Position numbers and translations under genes: made by a program | Notes under the pieces: generated by a model | The model's input: the letters and a program-made list of their open reading frames with translations, nothing else | Database searches by the model: none | Told to the model about the DNA's origin: nothing | Part shown: in pieces, positions 22,732-35,282 of the stretch | How the letters are laid out: each line of letters starts with the position of its first letter | Numbering within the stretch: position 1 is the first letter of the stretch | Origin: Anastrepha obliqua | Lineage: Eukaryota; Arthropoda; Insecta; Diptera; Tephritidae | NCBI RefSeq assembly: GCF_027943255.1 | Contig: NC_072892.1 | Coordinates: 19,739,792-19,803,791 of the forward strand | Reading direction: 5' to 3' | DNA: 64,000 nucleotides

Positions 22732-23585
22732 TTACGAATGATACCTATGCTGCGTTTGCGTCAACCGCTTTGTGCTGCTGATGAAATTAATCAGATTTTT
22801 AATGTCAGCGCCAGCTATATCCGCAGGCGTATGAAAGAAGTAAGATCCAAGATGCCTGAATCTTAGCCCCGCCAGAGCACCGCAGCTAAGAAGAAGGTGC
22901 TGAGATGATTCCACCTCATGCTCCATACATCCAGCGCAAAAAGGACTCGAGGTGATTCCAAGTCTCTCATCTTGCATTCCTCGCGCATACTATAGTGACC
23001 TGTGAGAAAACCCACAAAATTTGAGAGCTGATATTTTGTCAACCTCAGAAGCTCGCCCGAGCGCCCCCGGTTCACACGTAGCCAGAAGGATTTCGCGACC
23101 TTACAAGTTTGTGTACTTGCCCAACGCTCGCTGAGTTGGCGCAATGCCCATATTTCCAGGAGCAGACCGCAGGTAGTCAGGGGAATCCCAATTCTCTCCC
23201 TTCTCGGGGAAATCACCTCACATGTCTCTTGTCTGGCCAGCTCAACCGCCTCACAGTTTCCCGCAATGTTGTTCTGACCAGGAACCGAGATGAGGCTTAT
23301 GTCAAAGAATTTGGACGCAGTCGAAAGTGAGGTCAAGCATTCCTTGATTAGTTTCGAATGCAGCGTCACTGACCCGAGGGCCCTTATTACCGCTTGGCTG
23401 TCGGAGTAAATATTTACTTTCTTGACTGTTATTACGCATGTGAGCAAACAATCAGCTGCCTCCTCGATTGCGGCTACCTCTGCCTGAAACACACTGCAGT
23501 GGTCCGGTAACCTGAATTTGAGTCTGATGGGGAGCTCCTCGCAAAAGACTCCTGCGCCAACCTTTCCTTTATACTTATTTTGCAC
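22732..23585 (-). pseudogene. Loa/R1-like ORF2 remnant: RNase H and zinc-binding tail
   Basis: The minus-strand frame 23585-22863 has GVFCEELPIRLKFRLPDHCS, FQAEVAAIEEAADCL with the catalytic Glu, IYSDSQAVIRALGS with an Asp, and PGQNNIAGN followed by a site where the last Asp is Val (EAVELARQ). It continues to LTKYQLSNFVGFLTGHYSM. A second frame (22977-22732) completes the tail with FCAGCMEHEVESSQHLLLSC and LGSYFFHTPADI. The first Asp is not seen. The layout matches non-LTR elements that carry RNase H after the polymerase; the polymerase itself is missing. Confidence 0.7.
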
Positions 23586-24644
23586 CCCAGTTTATGGGAA
23601 TAGCTCGAACGTATTTTTCACAACATTTTTCTAATCTGTGGTTTTTCTGCTTCTTAACTGAAATGGCTCACTGCCTCTTTAAATGAATTCTAAGTATTAT
23701 CTTTGCTTTTATTCATGGCTTTTTCAAAGTTAGAGTCTTGCCAACAAAAATGTCTTCTTTGAGCTTTGCGTCCGATACATTTTTTTATCATACCACCTTG
23801 CTCAAAAAGTTCCCGGTATATATGCGAAAAATTCAAATCCATTTTTAAAACTGTAAAAGATTGAAAACACGCAACATAGCAAAAAAAATTTAGAACTCAA
23901 ATCAGTTGACTTAGAGCGTCATCTGGCGGTTGATGTTTTTGATTAAGGTGGGTTTAGAAATTGGTTAGTGGTTTGAAAAATTGCTTCGTAGTATCAAAAA
24001 TGGAGGTGAAGTGGGAATACCAGAATTTTTGAGCGAACTGATCGCCCCTTCACAAAATTTGTATTTCCATAAGTTAATGAGGGGATAATTTCATTGTGTA
24101 CCTTAGTACCTAATTTTTTTTTCCTTGTTCACACCTCTCAGGAACGTAGAGCTTCGACAAGACTTGCCTTGCGTTGGTTTCTACCTAATCTGACAGGGTA
24201 AGTGATTAGCCTGCCGCTATCAGTCCTAAGTAAAGGAAATGCCCACCTGTCGTTGCTTACGAACAACGCCTTCTTTACTGCTTGGAGCGTCATCTGTGTG
24301 TCACATTTTTCTGGCAGGAGGATCGCACAGATGGTTGAGGACTTCGCTAAATTGGTGTGTCTGCGCTATTCCTCTAGATGCCACTAGATGCAATGTGTAA
24401 CTGTGTGCTTTCCTTTTGTTGTCTTACTTGTTTTAGCAGCAACTATGCAAATAATGCGCTGACTATTATTGTGCGGGAGTAAGGATGCAAAAGGCCTGTG
24501 TAATTAAGGCATTATTATTATAAAATCTAAACTTGAATTTCATTCAAGAAAGTATTACGCTCTTATAAATTCTGATATTATTATTTGTCTCCAAATCCAA
24601 CGTCAAACAAACTAACAATTAGTTATGGAATCAGAAAAATTGTA
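23586..24644. other. gap with a possible mariner terminus
   Basis: CTCAAAAAGTTCCCGGTATA near 23811, followed at about 24000 by ATGGAGGTGAAGTGGGAATA (MEVKWEY), resembles the beginning of a mariner element, but the frame then breaks. The rest shows no gene. Confidence 0.35.
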
Positions 24645-24815
24645 CAAAGGGTGGTTAAGTTTTAAGAGCCAGCCTTGATTTTGAATAAAATACAATTTTT
24701 TTAGGAAATTATTGTCATTTCTCTTTATTATGATACGATTGGTGTGGCTCAATTACGCATGGAACAAAATATCTGCCGAATGACCGCCGTGGCCTCGGCG
24801 GCACATCTCCAAAGA
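24645..24815 (-). mobile_element. rosa-like element (family A), right-truncated fragment
   Basis: Begins AAAGGGTGGTTAAGTTTTAA and continues through the 3' untranslated region into the CGGCGGCACATCTCC stretch of the minus-strand transposase tail, then stops matching near 24815. Confidence 0.7.
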
Positions 24816-24843
24816 CCACCAAATGCAAATAGTTATTTATCTA

Positions 24844-25220
24844 AAGGGTGGTTAAGTTTCAAGGGCCGGTGTTAATTTTGAATAAATACAATTTTTTTAA
24901 AAATTATTTTCGTTTCTTTTTATTATGATAAAATTGGTATGGCTCAATTACGTATGAAACAAAATATTGGCCAGATGGCAGCCGCGGTCTCGGCGGCACA
25001 CCTCCATCCGATGGTCTAAATTTTCGATGACGCTGAGGCATAATTGAGGTTCTATGCCGTTAATGTGCCGAATTATCTTATCTTTTAGCTCTTGAATTGT
25101 TGCTGGCTTATCGACGTACATATTTTCTTTCAAATAATCCCAAATAAAGAAGTCCAACGGTGTCGTGGACGTGTAGGTGTGGTTCACATTCAACATCGGC
25201 CCTTGAAATTTAACCCCCTT
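24844..25220 (-). mobile_element. rosa-like element (family A), 377-bp deletion derivative
   Basis: Both ends are present (AAGGGTGGTTAAGTTTCAAG and inverted AAGGGGGTTAAATTTCAAGG) with TA at 24842-24843 and 25221-25222. The minus strand joins the 5' leader directly to PLDFFIWDYLKENMYVDKPA and the C-terminal tail (24948-25196). It is a clear internal deletion derivative lying only 29 bp from the fragment at 24645. Confidence 0.8.
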
Positions 25221-25222
25221 TA

Positions 25223-26052
25223 TAACTGCATATGTTCAGGTGAAAACACGCACATACAAACATTTACGATAGAGAACGAGTATCTGGAAAAGTTATTGCT
25301 TTTTACAAAATTATGAATTGTACTTTTTTTAATTTGACGCGTCGAAATGCAAATAAGCCTGTGCGCTTACATGTGCACCCTGCCAGCCTAGGCAGCAAGG
25401 CTAACCACGTTCACCACAAAGCAAAATAATTTCCCAAAAGTGTGTCAATTCAAACATTTATGATAAGAAAAATCAAAATATGTTGAAAAGCCACAGAAAT
25501 TATGAGAAATATAAATACAGTGCGCATATCATTAGACCATAAGTTATCTGAAGAATCCCACAGCCACTATGGGCCGTCGAGCAATGCAACAATAAACACT
25601 CAAGCACAAAAATAAGGGGAAGTCGAGGCGCGCAAGAGCGCAGAAAAGGAACATGAAACCCAACGTTGGTCATAACTTTGCAACAGCTTATGACTTCAAT
25701 TAATCTGCGAATGCGCCTACGCAAACGCCGTACCGTACCGATGAACCATTCAGCCAGCTTCATTGGCTACTGCCACAACTGCTGCTCAGCTAGAGCAACA
25801 ACGCCTCAACGGCTCATAGTAACTTCTACAGTTGAAATTGTCTTGGAAGCCCCAATGCGAGGAGTGGGCGCGGGTGAGCATCAGCGAGGAATGCGGTCGT
25901 TGGCGGCGTGGTGGAATCAATTGGTGGGTGCGGGTGGTGTAGGTATGTGCCGAAGTTGGTGGTGCTCATGGTAAGCCAAGCACAATGCGATGCAACGATG
26001 CACTTTGCACAAAACAATTGACCCGCAACTGCAACTGCACACCAACAGCAAC

Positions 26053-26095
<43 letters not shown>

Positions 26096-28660
26096 ACAAC
26101 AGCAACAACAACACTGAGGGACGTGTATTCGAGTGGCGTGGCACCGGTTAATCATTCCCCGCGCAACTCGTCCACAACCAATCTTAGGAAAGGCGCAACG
26201 CTTGTACGCAGCGCGCTGATGGACTATGGCCACCTCGGCCAAGCGGGCTCACAAGCTACGGCGCACGCACACAATGGAGGGTTTTACTCAATGCACGCCG
26301 TATATCTTTGTTTTTTCTTATCGTCGTTTTTCATTTGGGGTTTTCGGTGTAGCAGACAATGAACGGTAAATGGCTTTTGGTATATATATTTTTTTTGTTT
26401 TTTTGGCCATTTGGACAAATATTATGATCTTCATGATCATCATTGTAATTATTTCCGTATTATCGTAAAGTATCAAAACCAAATCGAGGACGCGCACCGT
26501 CCCACCGTGTCCACAACCAACGTTTCTTTCAGCTATTAAGAGCAGATTTTTCGATTCACTCGGAGGCACACGCACACACCAGCCCCATGTCCACAATGGA
26601 AGCTGCGGCTGGCCCATCTGGTTATTTGATGCAAACGCCGCTCCGCCGCCGCACACTTAATGGCACAGGAAAAGCCCTGATTCACACACCCACTCAGTGT
26701 GCGGCCGACTCACGTTTCTAGCTTTCGGCCGACGGAATGCTCATGCGAAACCTGTCTATGCCATAGCCACTGCCATTCCATTCATGCCTTAGCTGGTGGT
26801 GTAATCGAATCCAACCAAAATGCATTCCCTAATTTGTTTCTAGTGCTTAGATGAGGATTTTTTTATTTTTATGCTGGGAAGTAAATAATTACTTTCATAT
26901 ATTTAGAATGTGTGTATGTAAGTGTGCATGTCTGTATATAAAAAGAAAAGGTATCATAATTTAAATTACCCACAGAAATAACTTTACGACTCCACTACTG
27001 AAGACGGCTAAGCATTTCTGTGTGTGTTTTGCGACTGAGCAAATCGGGAATATTAGCTGACTAGTTTTGCTGAAAGGCTTTGCAAAGTCTGTTTGACATT
27101 CGAAATTTGTTGTACAATTTATTTTGATCAGATAACAACCACATTAACAATAATTGGAGCCACAGCACGCATACCAAGAACGACGCTTCCAAAGGGATAT
27201 AATTAGGGAAGCAATTGCCACAAAACTTCCATGACACCAGCACTGTCGCTGAAATTCTTGCACTCATAGATACTGTGAGGATTATAGATGTGGCAGCGGC
27301 AGCGACACTAAGCAACATCCGCTGAAGGCGCGAGTTAGATGACGCACCGAGTGCCAGATCTGTCGAGCATCTGAGCGCGACAAAAGGATAAAAGCCGGAA
27401 GTAACGAATATGAGTAATAAAAGTCTCCAACCCGTTGCTCACGGCGGCCAAACAAACAAGTGTATGCAAATATTCCTGTGATGAGTTAAATGGTATGGCA
27501 TTAAAGGAAATATGGCAGCCGGGATATGCAATAGTGTGCCGGTTTTATTGTTTTTCCGACACGCTCCCCAAACCAGCTGCCAAAGCACTCATGTGCCACA
27601 CAAAACGGCGAAGAAATGTCGCAAGTGTGGGAGCGTTGTGGAGTTGGAGTCCTGTAAGGTAGGGGTGATATGTCAGTGGTGTCTCGCCGCACAACGAGAG
27701 CTTACATGAATATGTGCGAAGCATTGTCCTCAAATGTGTGGATGTGTGAATGTGTGCCAGGCGTGTTTAATTCACGAAAAATGATACTTTGAGGAGCAGA
27801 GTAAGGAGCCTTTGCATAAAGGATTTCTTCTTGACTGTCTTTGGCACGATTTGGTGTGGCAGGCACGCTGGGGAGGCACAAAATTATTAACCATTAAGTC
27901 ATTTTATTGTTTCTGCAATACGCGCAACGAGTTGACATACGCTTAGCAGCATAATGAAAGTCAAATACTTGCGACACAACGACACGCCAGACGGCGCAGC
28001 AGACGACAGAGCGCGGTTTGGTGGACGGATACAATTTAAATTCATTACATGTGTTGGAATGAATGCGTATTTCGGCCGATCGATGCGACGAGGCAAGCCA
28101 AAACAGTTGGATCTGCGTGTGTACGCAGCGTATGTGGCATGCCACTTAAGACGCCTGCGATTATAAAATAAATATGTTGACGGGTATGTATGTATGGCTG
28201 CGTGTATCTAAAGTCATTTAAGAAAACCTATACATACATAACTAAGCGTGTATCTTTTTACAAGCGCGCAAATAATAACAAAGGCATCCATTCGGCACTA
28301 AAGTGCACAAGTGAGGAATATGCAAATTTACAGGGAGGGGGGCGAGTGTAAATAATTGAAATGTTTAGACTTTAAATTGAAAATTAATTAGTGTACACAT
28401 GTTTATTTGCTGTTGGTTTGAATATGTTAATGGTGAAAGGATATGTTCTTCGAAGTGCACATTTCAGGAATAACGAAAAGCTGGATAATTAAAAATGAAA
28501 TGGCCCCAGTATCCTTGTGATGTGGCATGGGCTGATGCCTGCTTTTATAACGGCGGTTTTCAGTAACACCTTTTAGAAAACTCTCGCAATTTCTATATCC
28601 AGGATTCCCTGGTTAGGGATTTTTAACTGTCATAAAATATTCTTTAGCTTCAGCTTTAGC
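25223..28660. other. 3.4-kb stretch without a supported gene
   Basis: Mixed composition with several overlapping frames on both strands. A CAACAG microsatellite at 26040-26110 explains the long frames around 25826-26362. CA/TG runs occur near 26560 and 26910. No exon with splice support or known domain was identified. Confidence 0.5.
26043..26112 (+). repeat. (CAACAG)n microsatellite
   Basis: CAA/CAG triplets of the opa type. In the CAA-CAG frame it would encode polyglutamine, but in-frame stops lie close on both sides, so I treat it as non-coding. Confidence 0.8.
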
Positions 28661-28679
28661 TGTTTGCTGCCCGGTTGAG

Positions 28680-29780
28680 ATGTTTTCAAGAATTGTGGAT
28701 TTGTTGCAAGCACTTTCTGAGTCTTTATATGGGTTTGTAGGAATATATATAAAATATATATATATATATAATTGGTCCTACACAGCCATTGTAAGACCAA
28801 TACTACCACATGCGGCACTAATCTGGTGGCCTGCAATAGAAAAGAAATACAACCAAACCAAGCTGAACAAGATACAAAAACAGCGTGTATCTTAACCACA
28901 GGAGCGCTAAGCACCAGTCCTACTGATTTACATCTAAAAACAATCGCTACTTGCAGCGCGGTGAGACTCAGCGACATAGGAAACTAGACAACAAGATCGT
29001 ACGGTCACAGCAAGAACCTCCTACAGGGACTCTCACTGCTCAAAAGCAAATCAGACGACACAGTCCTCGACCTTAACTTCAAGAAAGACTTACTGCAAAA
29101 GCAGCTATCTTTTCAGACAGTCAAAGAGGTATTACGGCCTTAGATTCCAATTCCATTTCATCCAAGTTAGTTTTACAGTAAAGAAAGGAACTAGAGCTGC
29201 TTGGTCACTGACTTTAAATTACTCTGATATGGTTTCCCAGTCATAGAAATACATGGGGTAATGAGATGGCAGATGAGCTAGCAAGAAAAGGTTCGGCACT
29301 AGACATAACAGAGGCCGTAGCGGTTGCTACACCTTTTAACACAATAAAAACATCCATTTTTCGCACTACTATGCTTTAGCCGAAAGAAGGTGGAAGCAAA
29401 TAAATACGTGTAGTACTACAAGAAAAACATGGCCGTCGTACAACATCCACAGGACGAACTATCTGTTAGAATGCTCTCGGCAAAACATTTCACGTATAAC
29501 TGGAAGCCTTACAGGTCACAAGAAAGTAGTGGATCCCACAGCCAGACTTAACCTCCCTTTCAATCCCATCTGCAGAAGCTGTGAAGCGGAAGGGGTGAAA
29601 GAAAGTCTCTTCCACTATCTATGCGAATGTCCAGGTCTAACTATAGCAAGACTTCGCTCTTTCGGCAAGCCCTTCTTACATCAAATTAATGAAATCTCAG
29701 ACGTAGAGATACAAAGTCTACTGTTATATCTAGATCTAACGATGAACCTGTAAAGTATGGGAGTGTGTCGGGAATCTTGT
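28680..29780 (+). pseudogene. Loa/R1-like ORF2 3' remnant
   Basis: Broken plus-strand frames give, in order, IVRPILPHAALIWWPAIEKK (end of the reverse transcriptase), LTTGALSTSPTDLHLKTI, an RNase H tail with WGNEMADELARKGS, and a zinc-binding tail NPICRSCEAEGVKESLFHYL followed by CECPGL (29529-29753). Many frame breaks and stops separate them. The family normally encodes an endonuclease/reverse transcriptase; only the last third remains. Confidence 0.65.
28747..28771. repeat. (AT)n microsatellite
   Basis: About 12 TA dinucleotides within the retrotransposon remnant. Confidence 0.8.
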
Positions 29781-29785
29781 AAGAT

Positions 29786-30560
29786 TTAATATATCCGCTT
29801 ATATCTCCACTTTTTAAGTCGGAGTCGCCATTCCTGGACGTTTATGCGAGAGTTTTGCCCATCCAGGAGGTTCAGGATGTCCTCTGTAGATGTGCTGTTT
29901 AGCTCCGGGAAGTTGCAAGTGAAGACTAAAGGCCGTTGTATGTCCTCTTCCAAGACGATCTTTACTTGCGCATCCTTACATGGTTTTAGTTTAGGCATTG
30001 CTGCCTTTAACCAGTTGGTTGTTTCTTCATTGCCACATGAAACCACTATATATAATATACTGGACGGAACATACAGCTTTCCTGCTTTTTCCTTATGGTG
30101 TCCAGGACCCAGTGTTGAACTAATTTTATGTAGGACATACATTGCCGGAGAGTGAGGTGGTATGAGAACCATCTTAGTGCTGCATGCAGCATCCTTGTAG
30201 AACATTTTTCCCGTCCCCTCTTACACCGCTGGGTTAGACACTGCTGCCTTTGCCCTTCGGCTTCTGTGGGGACAGTTGTCCTTTAGTGGAAAGTTAGGTC
30301 TTTTGGGAGAGCTTTGCTTAGGTGTTATGCTGCTGGAGCGCTGATGCTTCAGGTTCATTTCCTGCTGAGCAAGTTGTCTCGCCTCCTCTACTGAGTGAAC
30401 TTGACCCAAGTGGTACGTAAGTCGCTTTCTGGCGGCACCGCTGAGCCGTATCTTTTTCACTTCCGTTTCAGTTGCAGCCGAGCCTCTGCTTCGTGAGGGA
30501 GGACCTAAGAATTGCTCCTCTTCCTCCGGCGGTAAAGCGGAAGTTTTTTCCGTTTGGCCC
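29786..30560 (-). pseudogene. non-LTR ORF1 (DUF4780-like gag) remnant
   Basis: Two minus-strand frames form one protein. The upstream one (30460-30221) starts MKKIRLSGAARKRLTYHLGQ and contains HSVEEARQLAQQEM; the downstream one (30205-29786) has VVSCGNEETTNWLKAAMPKL, EEDIQRPLVFTCNFPE and ILNLLDGQNSRINVQEWRL. The order and the WL...P.L.P...K pattern are those of the DUF4780 ORF1 proteins of Loa-type retrotransposons, which bind element RNA. It lies tail to tail with the plus-strand ORF2 remnant at 28680-29780, so the two do not come from one intact copy. Confidence 0.6.
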
Positions 30561-30639
30561 TAGGTCTACTTTCATCTCGATTTGCGCGCTAGCAGAGGTC
30601 GAGCATTCGCGAATACTGCATAAATAACTATATTTTATC

Positions 30640-31500
30640 GTGACTTCTTCTTCTTAAATGGCGCGATAACTGCTTACGCGATTTTGGCCGAGTTTAACAA
30701 AGCGCGCCAGTCGTTTCTTTCTCGTGCTAACCGACGTCAATTGGGCACACCAAGTGAAGCCAAGTCCTTCTCCACCTGATCTCCCAAACGCAGAGGAGGC
30801 CTTTTTCTTCATCTGCTAGCACCAGCGGGTACTTCCAGAGCCGTAACATTTGTATCCATTCGGATGACAACGAAGCCGCTGGATCTTTATTCGCTGCGCT
30901 ATGTCTATGGCGTCGTTCCACCGTCTGAGATATTCGCCGTTGCCAACGTGCAAAGGTCTAAAAATCTTTCGCTGAATTAAACACTCCAAGGGACGCTTTA
31001 TCGCATATTGTCATAGTCCACGCTTTTGCGTCATACGTTAGGGCGGGCATGATGAGAGCCTTGTATGGTGTTAGTTTTGTTCGTCGAGAGAGGACTCTAC
31101 TACTCATTTGCCTACTTAGTCCAAAGCAGCACTTATTGGCAAGAGCGATTCTACGTTGGATTTCCAGGCTGACATTGTTATCGGTGTTAATGCCGCTTCC
31201 TAAATAATCGAAGTCTTTTACAACCTCGAAATCATAACTGTCAACAGTGATGTTGGTGCCGAAACGCGAGTGCGCCGACTGTTTGTTTAAAGACAGGAGG
31301 TACTTCGTTTTGTCCTCGTTCACCACCAGACCCATTCGCTTTGTCTCTTTATCCAGTTTGGAGAAGGTAGAACTAACAGCGCGGTTGTTAAGGCCGATGT
31401 TGCCGATATCATCGGCATACGCCAACAATTGTACGCTCTTATAAAAAATTGGGCCTGAGTGATTAAGTTCTACGGCTCGTACGATCCTTCTCATCCGAGG
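30640..31500 (-). mobile_element. RTE-like non-LTR retrotransposon, 5' truncated
   Basis: The minus strand carries the end of a reverse transcriptase and the C-terminal region, and terminates near 30640 in AAGAAGAAG repeats, a typical tail for this kind of element. The 5' truncation is at about 31500. Confidence 0.6.
30727..31494 (-). pseudogene. RTE-like reverse transcriptase C-terminal remnant
   Basis: The frame 31494-30958 contains the catalytic LLAYADDIGNIG, then KETKRMGLVVNEDKTKYLLS and VVKDFDYLGSGINTDNNVSL, the post-polymerase region, and PYKALIMPALTYDAKAWTM. After a break it continues in other frames as NGEYLRRWNDAIDIAQRI-like and RKKRLARFVKLGQNRVSSYR-like sequence to about 30650. The YADD is intact, but everything upstream of it is missing, so it is inactive. 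Confidence 0.7.
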
Positions 31501-33248
31501 CTTTGTTGGCGTTTTCGCTTTTTCACGTTGACTCGCTTCCCGAACGGGTGCTCGGAAGCTACCCAGAGGATATTTGGGCTAATCCCGGAAATTGTGAGCT
31601 GTTTGAACCATATTTAGAAAAATCGTCCTGGCCACTCTTAGGTGAATGGCGATCAGTAACTTTCCCCTCTTGCGTGTACTTCTACAAATGAAACCAGCCT
31701 CCATCCCATGAGTAATTTGGCTACCCTGCAATGCAATTAAAAAGTAAGTTAATAAATGCACCTTCCTGGAAGCTGGAAATCGCAAATTGCCAAATCGTAT
31801 GTAAGTTTAGCCCAAGATACCAGCACCTAAATATAAAAGCATGTGAATATTTTCTGCTCATGCGCAAATAGTTTTTGGCATCATTATTAAAAATTTTGTA
31901 TGATTTGCATATCTTTGTTTCCCATCGGAAAATAGTTCGTATTATATCCTTCCATTGGCTGCAAAAGGCTGCAGGTGTTCAAATTACTCCAAAAAATTAG
32001 CTGCGCTACAAAAAACAAAAACCGAAGATTAGCCTTGGAAAATCCTGACCAGGTGAGTTCGCAAATCTTCCAAGTGGAAAGTAGTGCATTGTTTGCAGCT
32101 GCAATCACTCACTTGCAACATTCACATATGCAACATTAAAAGTACTTGAACGCGCAAAAGCATGAGTCGTCCACAACAACAACAAATAGTCTATGCACAT
32201 TTACCAATGAAAAAGGAAGACGTAAATGCAGAATGCATTTGGGAAAATGGGATTATTTTTGCCAGAGTTCATAGTTGAGGAACGTGCCGCACAGCCGCGT
32301 TTTCGGACTCACCAACTTGCGGCATTTTAACTGAGACAACAAATCATAAAAGTTGTGCGCTTTGGCGGCAACAAGCAAGCGAAGTTCAGTGGTGCGCAGC
32401 TTCTTTCTGCACCTCCTCACCAAAAGATGAAAGAGTTGTGTGGCAGTGGCAAAGCCAGTAGCTTCCAGCACGTCGTCCAGCGTCTGCCCCAAAATTGCTA
32501 AGGCAGTCATCAATGCGCATGCGCACATTTCGCTATTGACATTTGTGCCTCTGCGTCAGCGCGCATGCTCACGCGACCGCGCGCGAATATCATTGATGAT
32601 TGGGCGCAGTCTACTAAAATTGCGCGCAAATACACACACACACCATTTACCAACATATGTGCACATATGGCTTACAGAAATACATGAGTAACGTAGGCTT
32701 TGACATTTTGAACTCACGCGTCATTGAAAAAATTGGTGGCGTACTCGTACGGGTTAGTATATTTCGCTTATTATTGGCGTTTTTTTTCTTATTGGAATTT
32801 GTATGTACCTGCTGCGGTCTGTATGTACGGAGGTATTAATGCAAAAACAGTTTATTGCTATTACTTCGTATCAGTAAAAATGTTTATGCGATATTATCGC
32901 GCAATAAAAGCAAATAAATGAGTAAACATTTAAATAAAATTACACAGAAATACATTGTAAGTATGGATGTATGTATGTATGTGTAACTGGTTAATGAAAA
33001 TGATGAGCTTCAATTGTTTAAGAATTTATTTATTTTTTATGTCGTTAGCAGCTGTAAATCAATTAATTTTTCTTCATACTTCCATCAGACCTCAGCCGTC
33101 CTAACGTGCGAATTTCCGCATGCAATCCAGTCCCAAAATCATAAGCAAAGTCAGCAGCATTCCGAAAAATCTCAAGTTCGCGCATCAACCGAGCTCCCGC
33201 ACTACATAAATACTGCTGAACCAGATAATTTTCCATCAAACGCGCTCT
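31501..33248. other. 1.7-kb gap, no convincing gene
   Basis: AT-rich with a GC-richer part at 32240-32620. A TATG microsatellite lies near 32962-32985. A pyrimidine-rich tract ending in CTTCCATCAG at about 33088 could be a splice acceptor of an untranslated leader for the candidate exon at 33249. Confidence 0.45.
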
Positions 33249-34629
33249 ATGGCAACGGATGTATCTCTTTCATGGGCCGTTCTTCGCAGCGGCGCGTGCG
33301 CCTATATATCAAACGCTCAGAGGAGTACTTATGCGTGCATGGGTGGCCACAAATCACCGGCGCACCGTAAAGTGTCAGTGGTATGGTGGCAGCCCCTCAA
33401 AAATGCCCGACTATGCGAAAGGTTACCGCCGCCATTGCCCGCGCCAGCGACACTAACACCTACAGCAATAACAACAGCAACACTAACACGAACATTGGCT
33501 ATGACAGCGACAACGCCAACGACACGACATCGAGGCGTCCAGCGGCAAGCCAAGGAAATTGGCAGTTGCTTCTATCAGCCATACAAACACATACACATAC
33601 ATATAAGTAAGTATATTCGCATAAAAGTCAACGGACAGCATATAAAAAATTGCCAATAGAATTGCGTATGACCTAAAAGCATTTCTAGCCGGAGCGGAAC
33701 GAGCGGCAGTGGTGAAGCTATAGGAGGTAGCAGCAGCGGTGGTGGCGATCACGGCGTATTTTATGGCCACTATGCGCAAAAACGTTAAAATGATAAATTG
33801 TTGAACGTTGGCAGTTCGAAGTTGTCGATATTTTTTCTGTGCCGTCGCCTTTGTCGTCGGTGCGGTGTGTTTATTGTTGCTATTAGCTGTGAGTACATTC
33901 TAAACGTTCTGCCTGTGCTACGAATGCTCCTGCTGCTGCTGGCGCACAGCCTGCCCGGATCGCGGGGGTTGGTGTGTCGTTTTTGACCGACTGCTGCTAT
34001 CGGTGGATGGGCTGTTGCACAAACTTTGTGCTGCCTCAACTCTGCACAGCGTCTCGTGGCAGTGCCTTGCGGCGCGTCGAAAGCATTAGATGCACAATTT
34101 GTTTTGAGAGGCGCTTGAAGCGCCACTTTGGTGGCGGCTGTCTGACACCAGTCAGTGACCAAGTGAAGACCTGTTGTGGCGGACACTGGCGCTGTTGTCT
34201 TCTAAGTCCATATGTCGATGTGTCGATGTCGTTGCATAAAGCTGTGCTTTTGTTGTGCCTACGATGCTGTAGTTTCGTGTATCTATTCACAGGTTTTCGT
34301 GTTAATTGAAAATTGCTTGCTAATGTTGCTTATCTGCTTATCGCTGTCCGCATGCAGTTGCACGCAATGACTTCAACAACACCAACAACAACAACAACAG
34401 GATCAACAAGGCGCACCGTGGCAGTCCCAAGCTAACAGCTAATAGCAACGGCAGCAACACTACCAACTGCCATTTAAGCAGCAGCTCAGCAATATTCCTT
34501 AAACTGCCGTCGCTTGCTACCAACACCCCCTCAGCGGCCTTCCCGTTTACCCGTGCGCCGGCCAAGCGCACAACAGTGACTGAGTGTCCACGTCCGTACC
34601 ACACCTCCGGCCAAATCAATTACCAACAG
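33249..34629 (+). CDS. candidate two-exon segment of an unidentified host gene
   Basis: Exon A would run from ATG at 33249 (MATDVSLSWAVLRSGACAY) to 33606, followed by a strong donor, GTAAGTAT. Exon B would run from 34358, after a CGCATGCAG acceptor, to 34629, before CAG/GTACAT. Exon A leaves one base and exon B needs two, so the join is in frame and codes Ile. Exon B is open for 90 codons in a frame with no ATG: DFNNTNNNNNRINKAHRGSP, a Ser/Asn-rich middle, and PFTRAPAKRTTVTECPRPYH. Asn/Ser/Thr-rich low-complexity stretches are common in fly regulatory proteins. A competing frame of exon A (33371-33610, SNTNTNIGYDSDNAND) is also open but does not match the phase of exon B. I do not recognise the protein; later exons are not found. 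Confidence 0.35.
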
Positions 34630-35280
34630 GTACATGCGCGTAGATTTTGTCAACTACACGTAAAACGCTAATGCCTGAGTGTGTGTGTGCGTGTGTATGC
34701 GCAAGTATGCGTGTGGCTGCTGCTTATTTTATTATTCATTATATTCGTCGACAACATTCAAGCTTGAAACGCACTTAAAATTATCACCATTGACACTGAT
34801 TTTTTAGACTGTTCTCTAGCCCCGTTCCCCGTTCCGCATTGTAAGTCTTTGTTGCATGCTTGTAATTGGGTATTATCCGGCTTTCAGTCAGTTGACAATA
34901 TTTTCTAAATTGCTCACTTGGTTGCTGCGAGAAAAACATTTTGTAACGAGTGATGGATAAGACTTGTCCAACATGGGGCCATAAAAATGTAATCATAAAA
35001 GTCTTGTATTGTTTGTAATTCGTGAATTTTCCGTGATATTTTCAAGCCGTACATACATTAGTATGTAGATACATGGCATATATTCGGTCATCAGACAAAG
35101 TCCGTCACTAATGATGGAACTCCTGCTAAAGTTTAGTGGCCTTAAGTGGCCAAAGAAACTCAATTTATTATTAGCAAACTAGATTTAATATTTCTGGCAA
35201 ATTTCCAAAATGAATAAAAATGAACAAAAAACTGCTTTAGTGTCCCCCACTTCTCCGTCTAACCGTCAACAATTTGTTTT
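34630..35280. other. gap between candidate exon and pentanucleotide array
   Basis: GT-rich run at 34677-34712; otherwise AT-rich with no gene seen. Confidence 0.5.
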
Positions 35281-35282
35281 TA

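Noticed and set aside
25826..26362. Frames with poly-Cys, poly-Leu and Ala-Thr repeats
   Set aside because: All are readings of the CAACAG microsatellite on either strand; the polyglutamine frame is closed by nearby stops.
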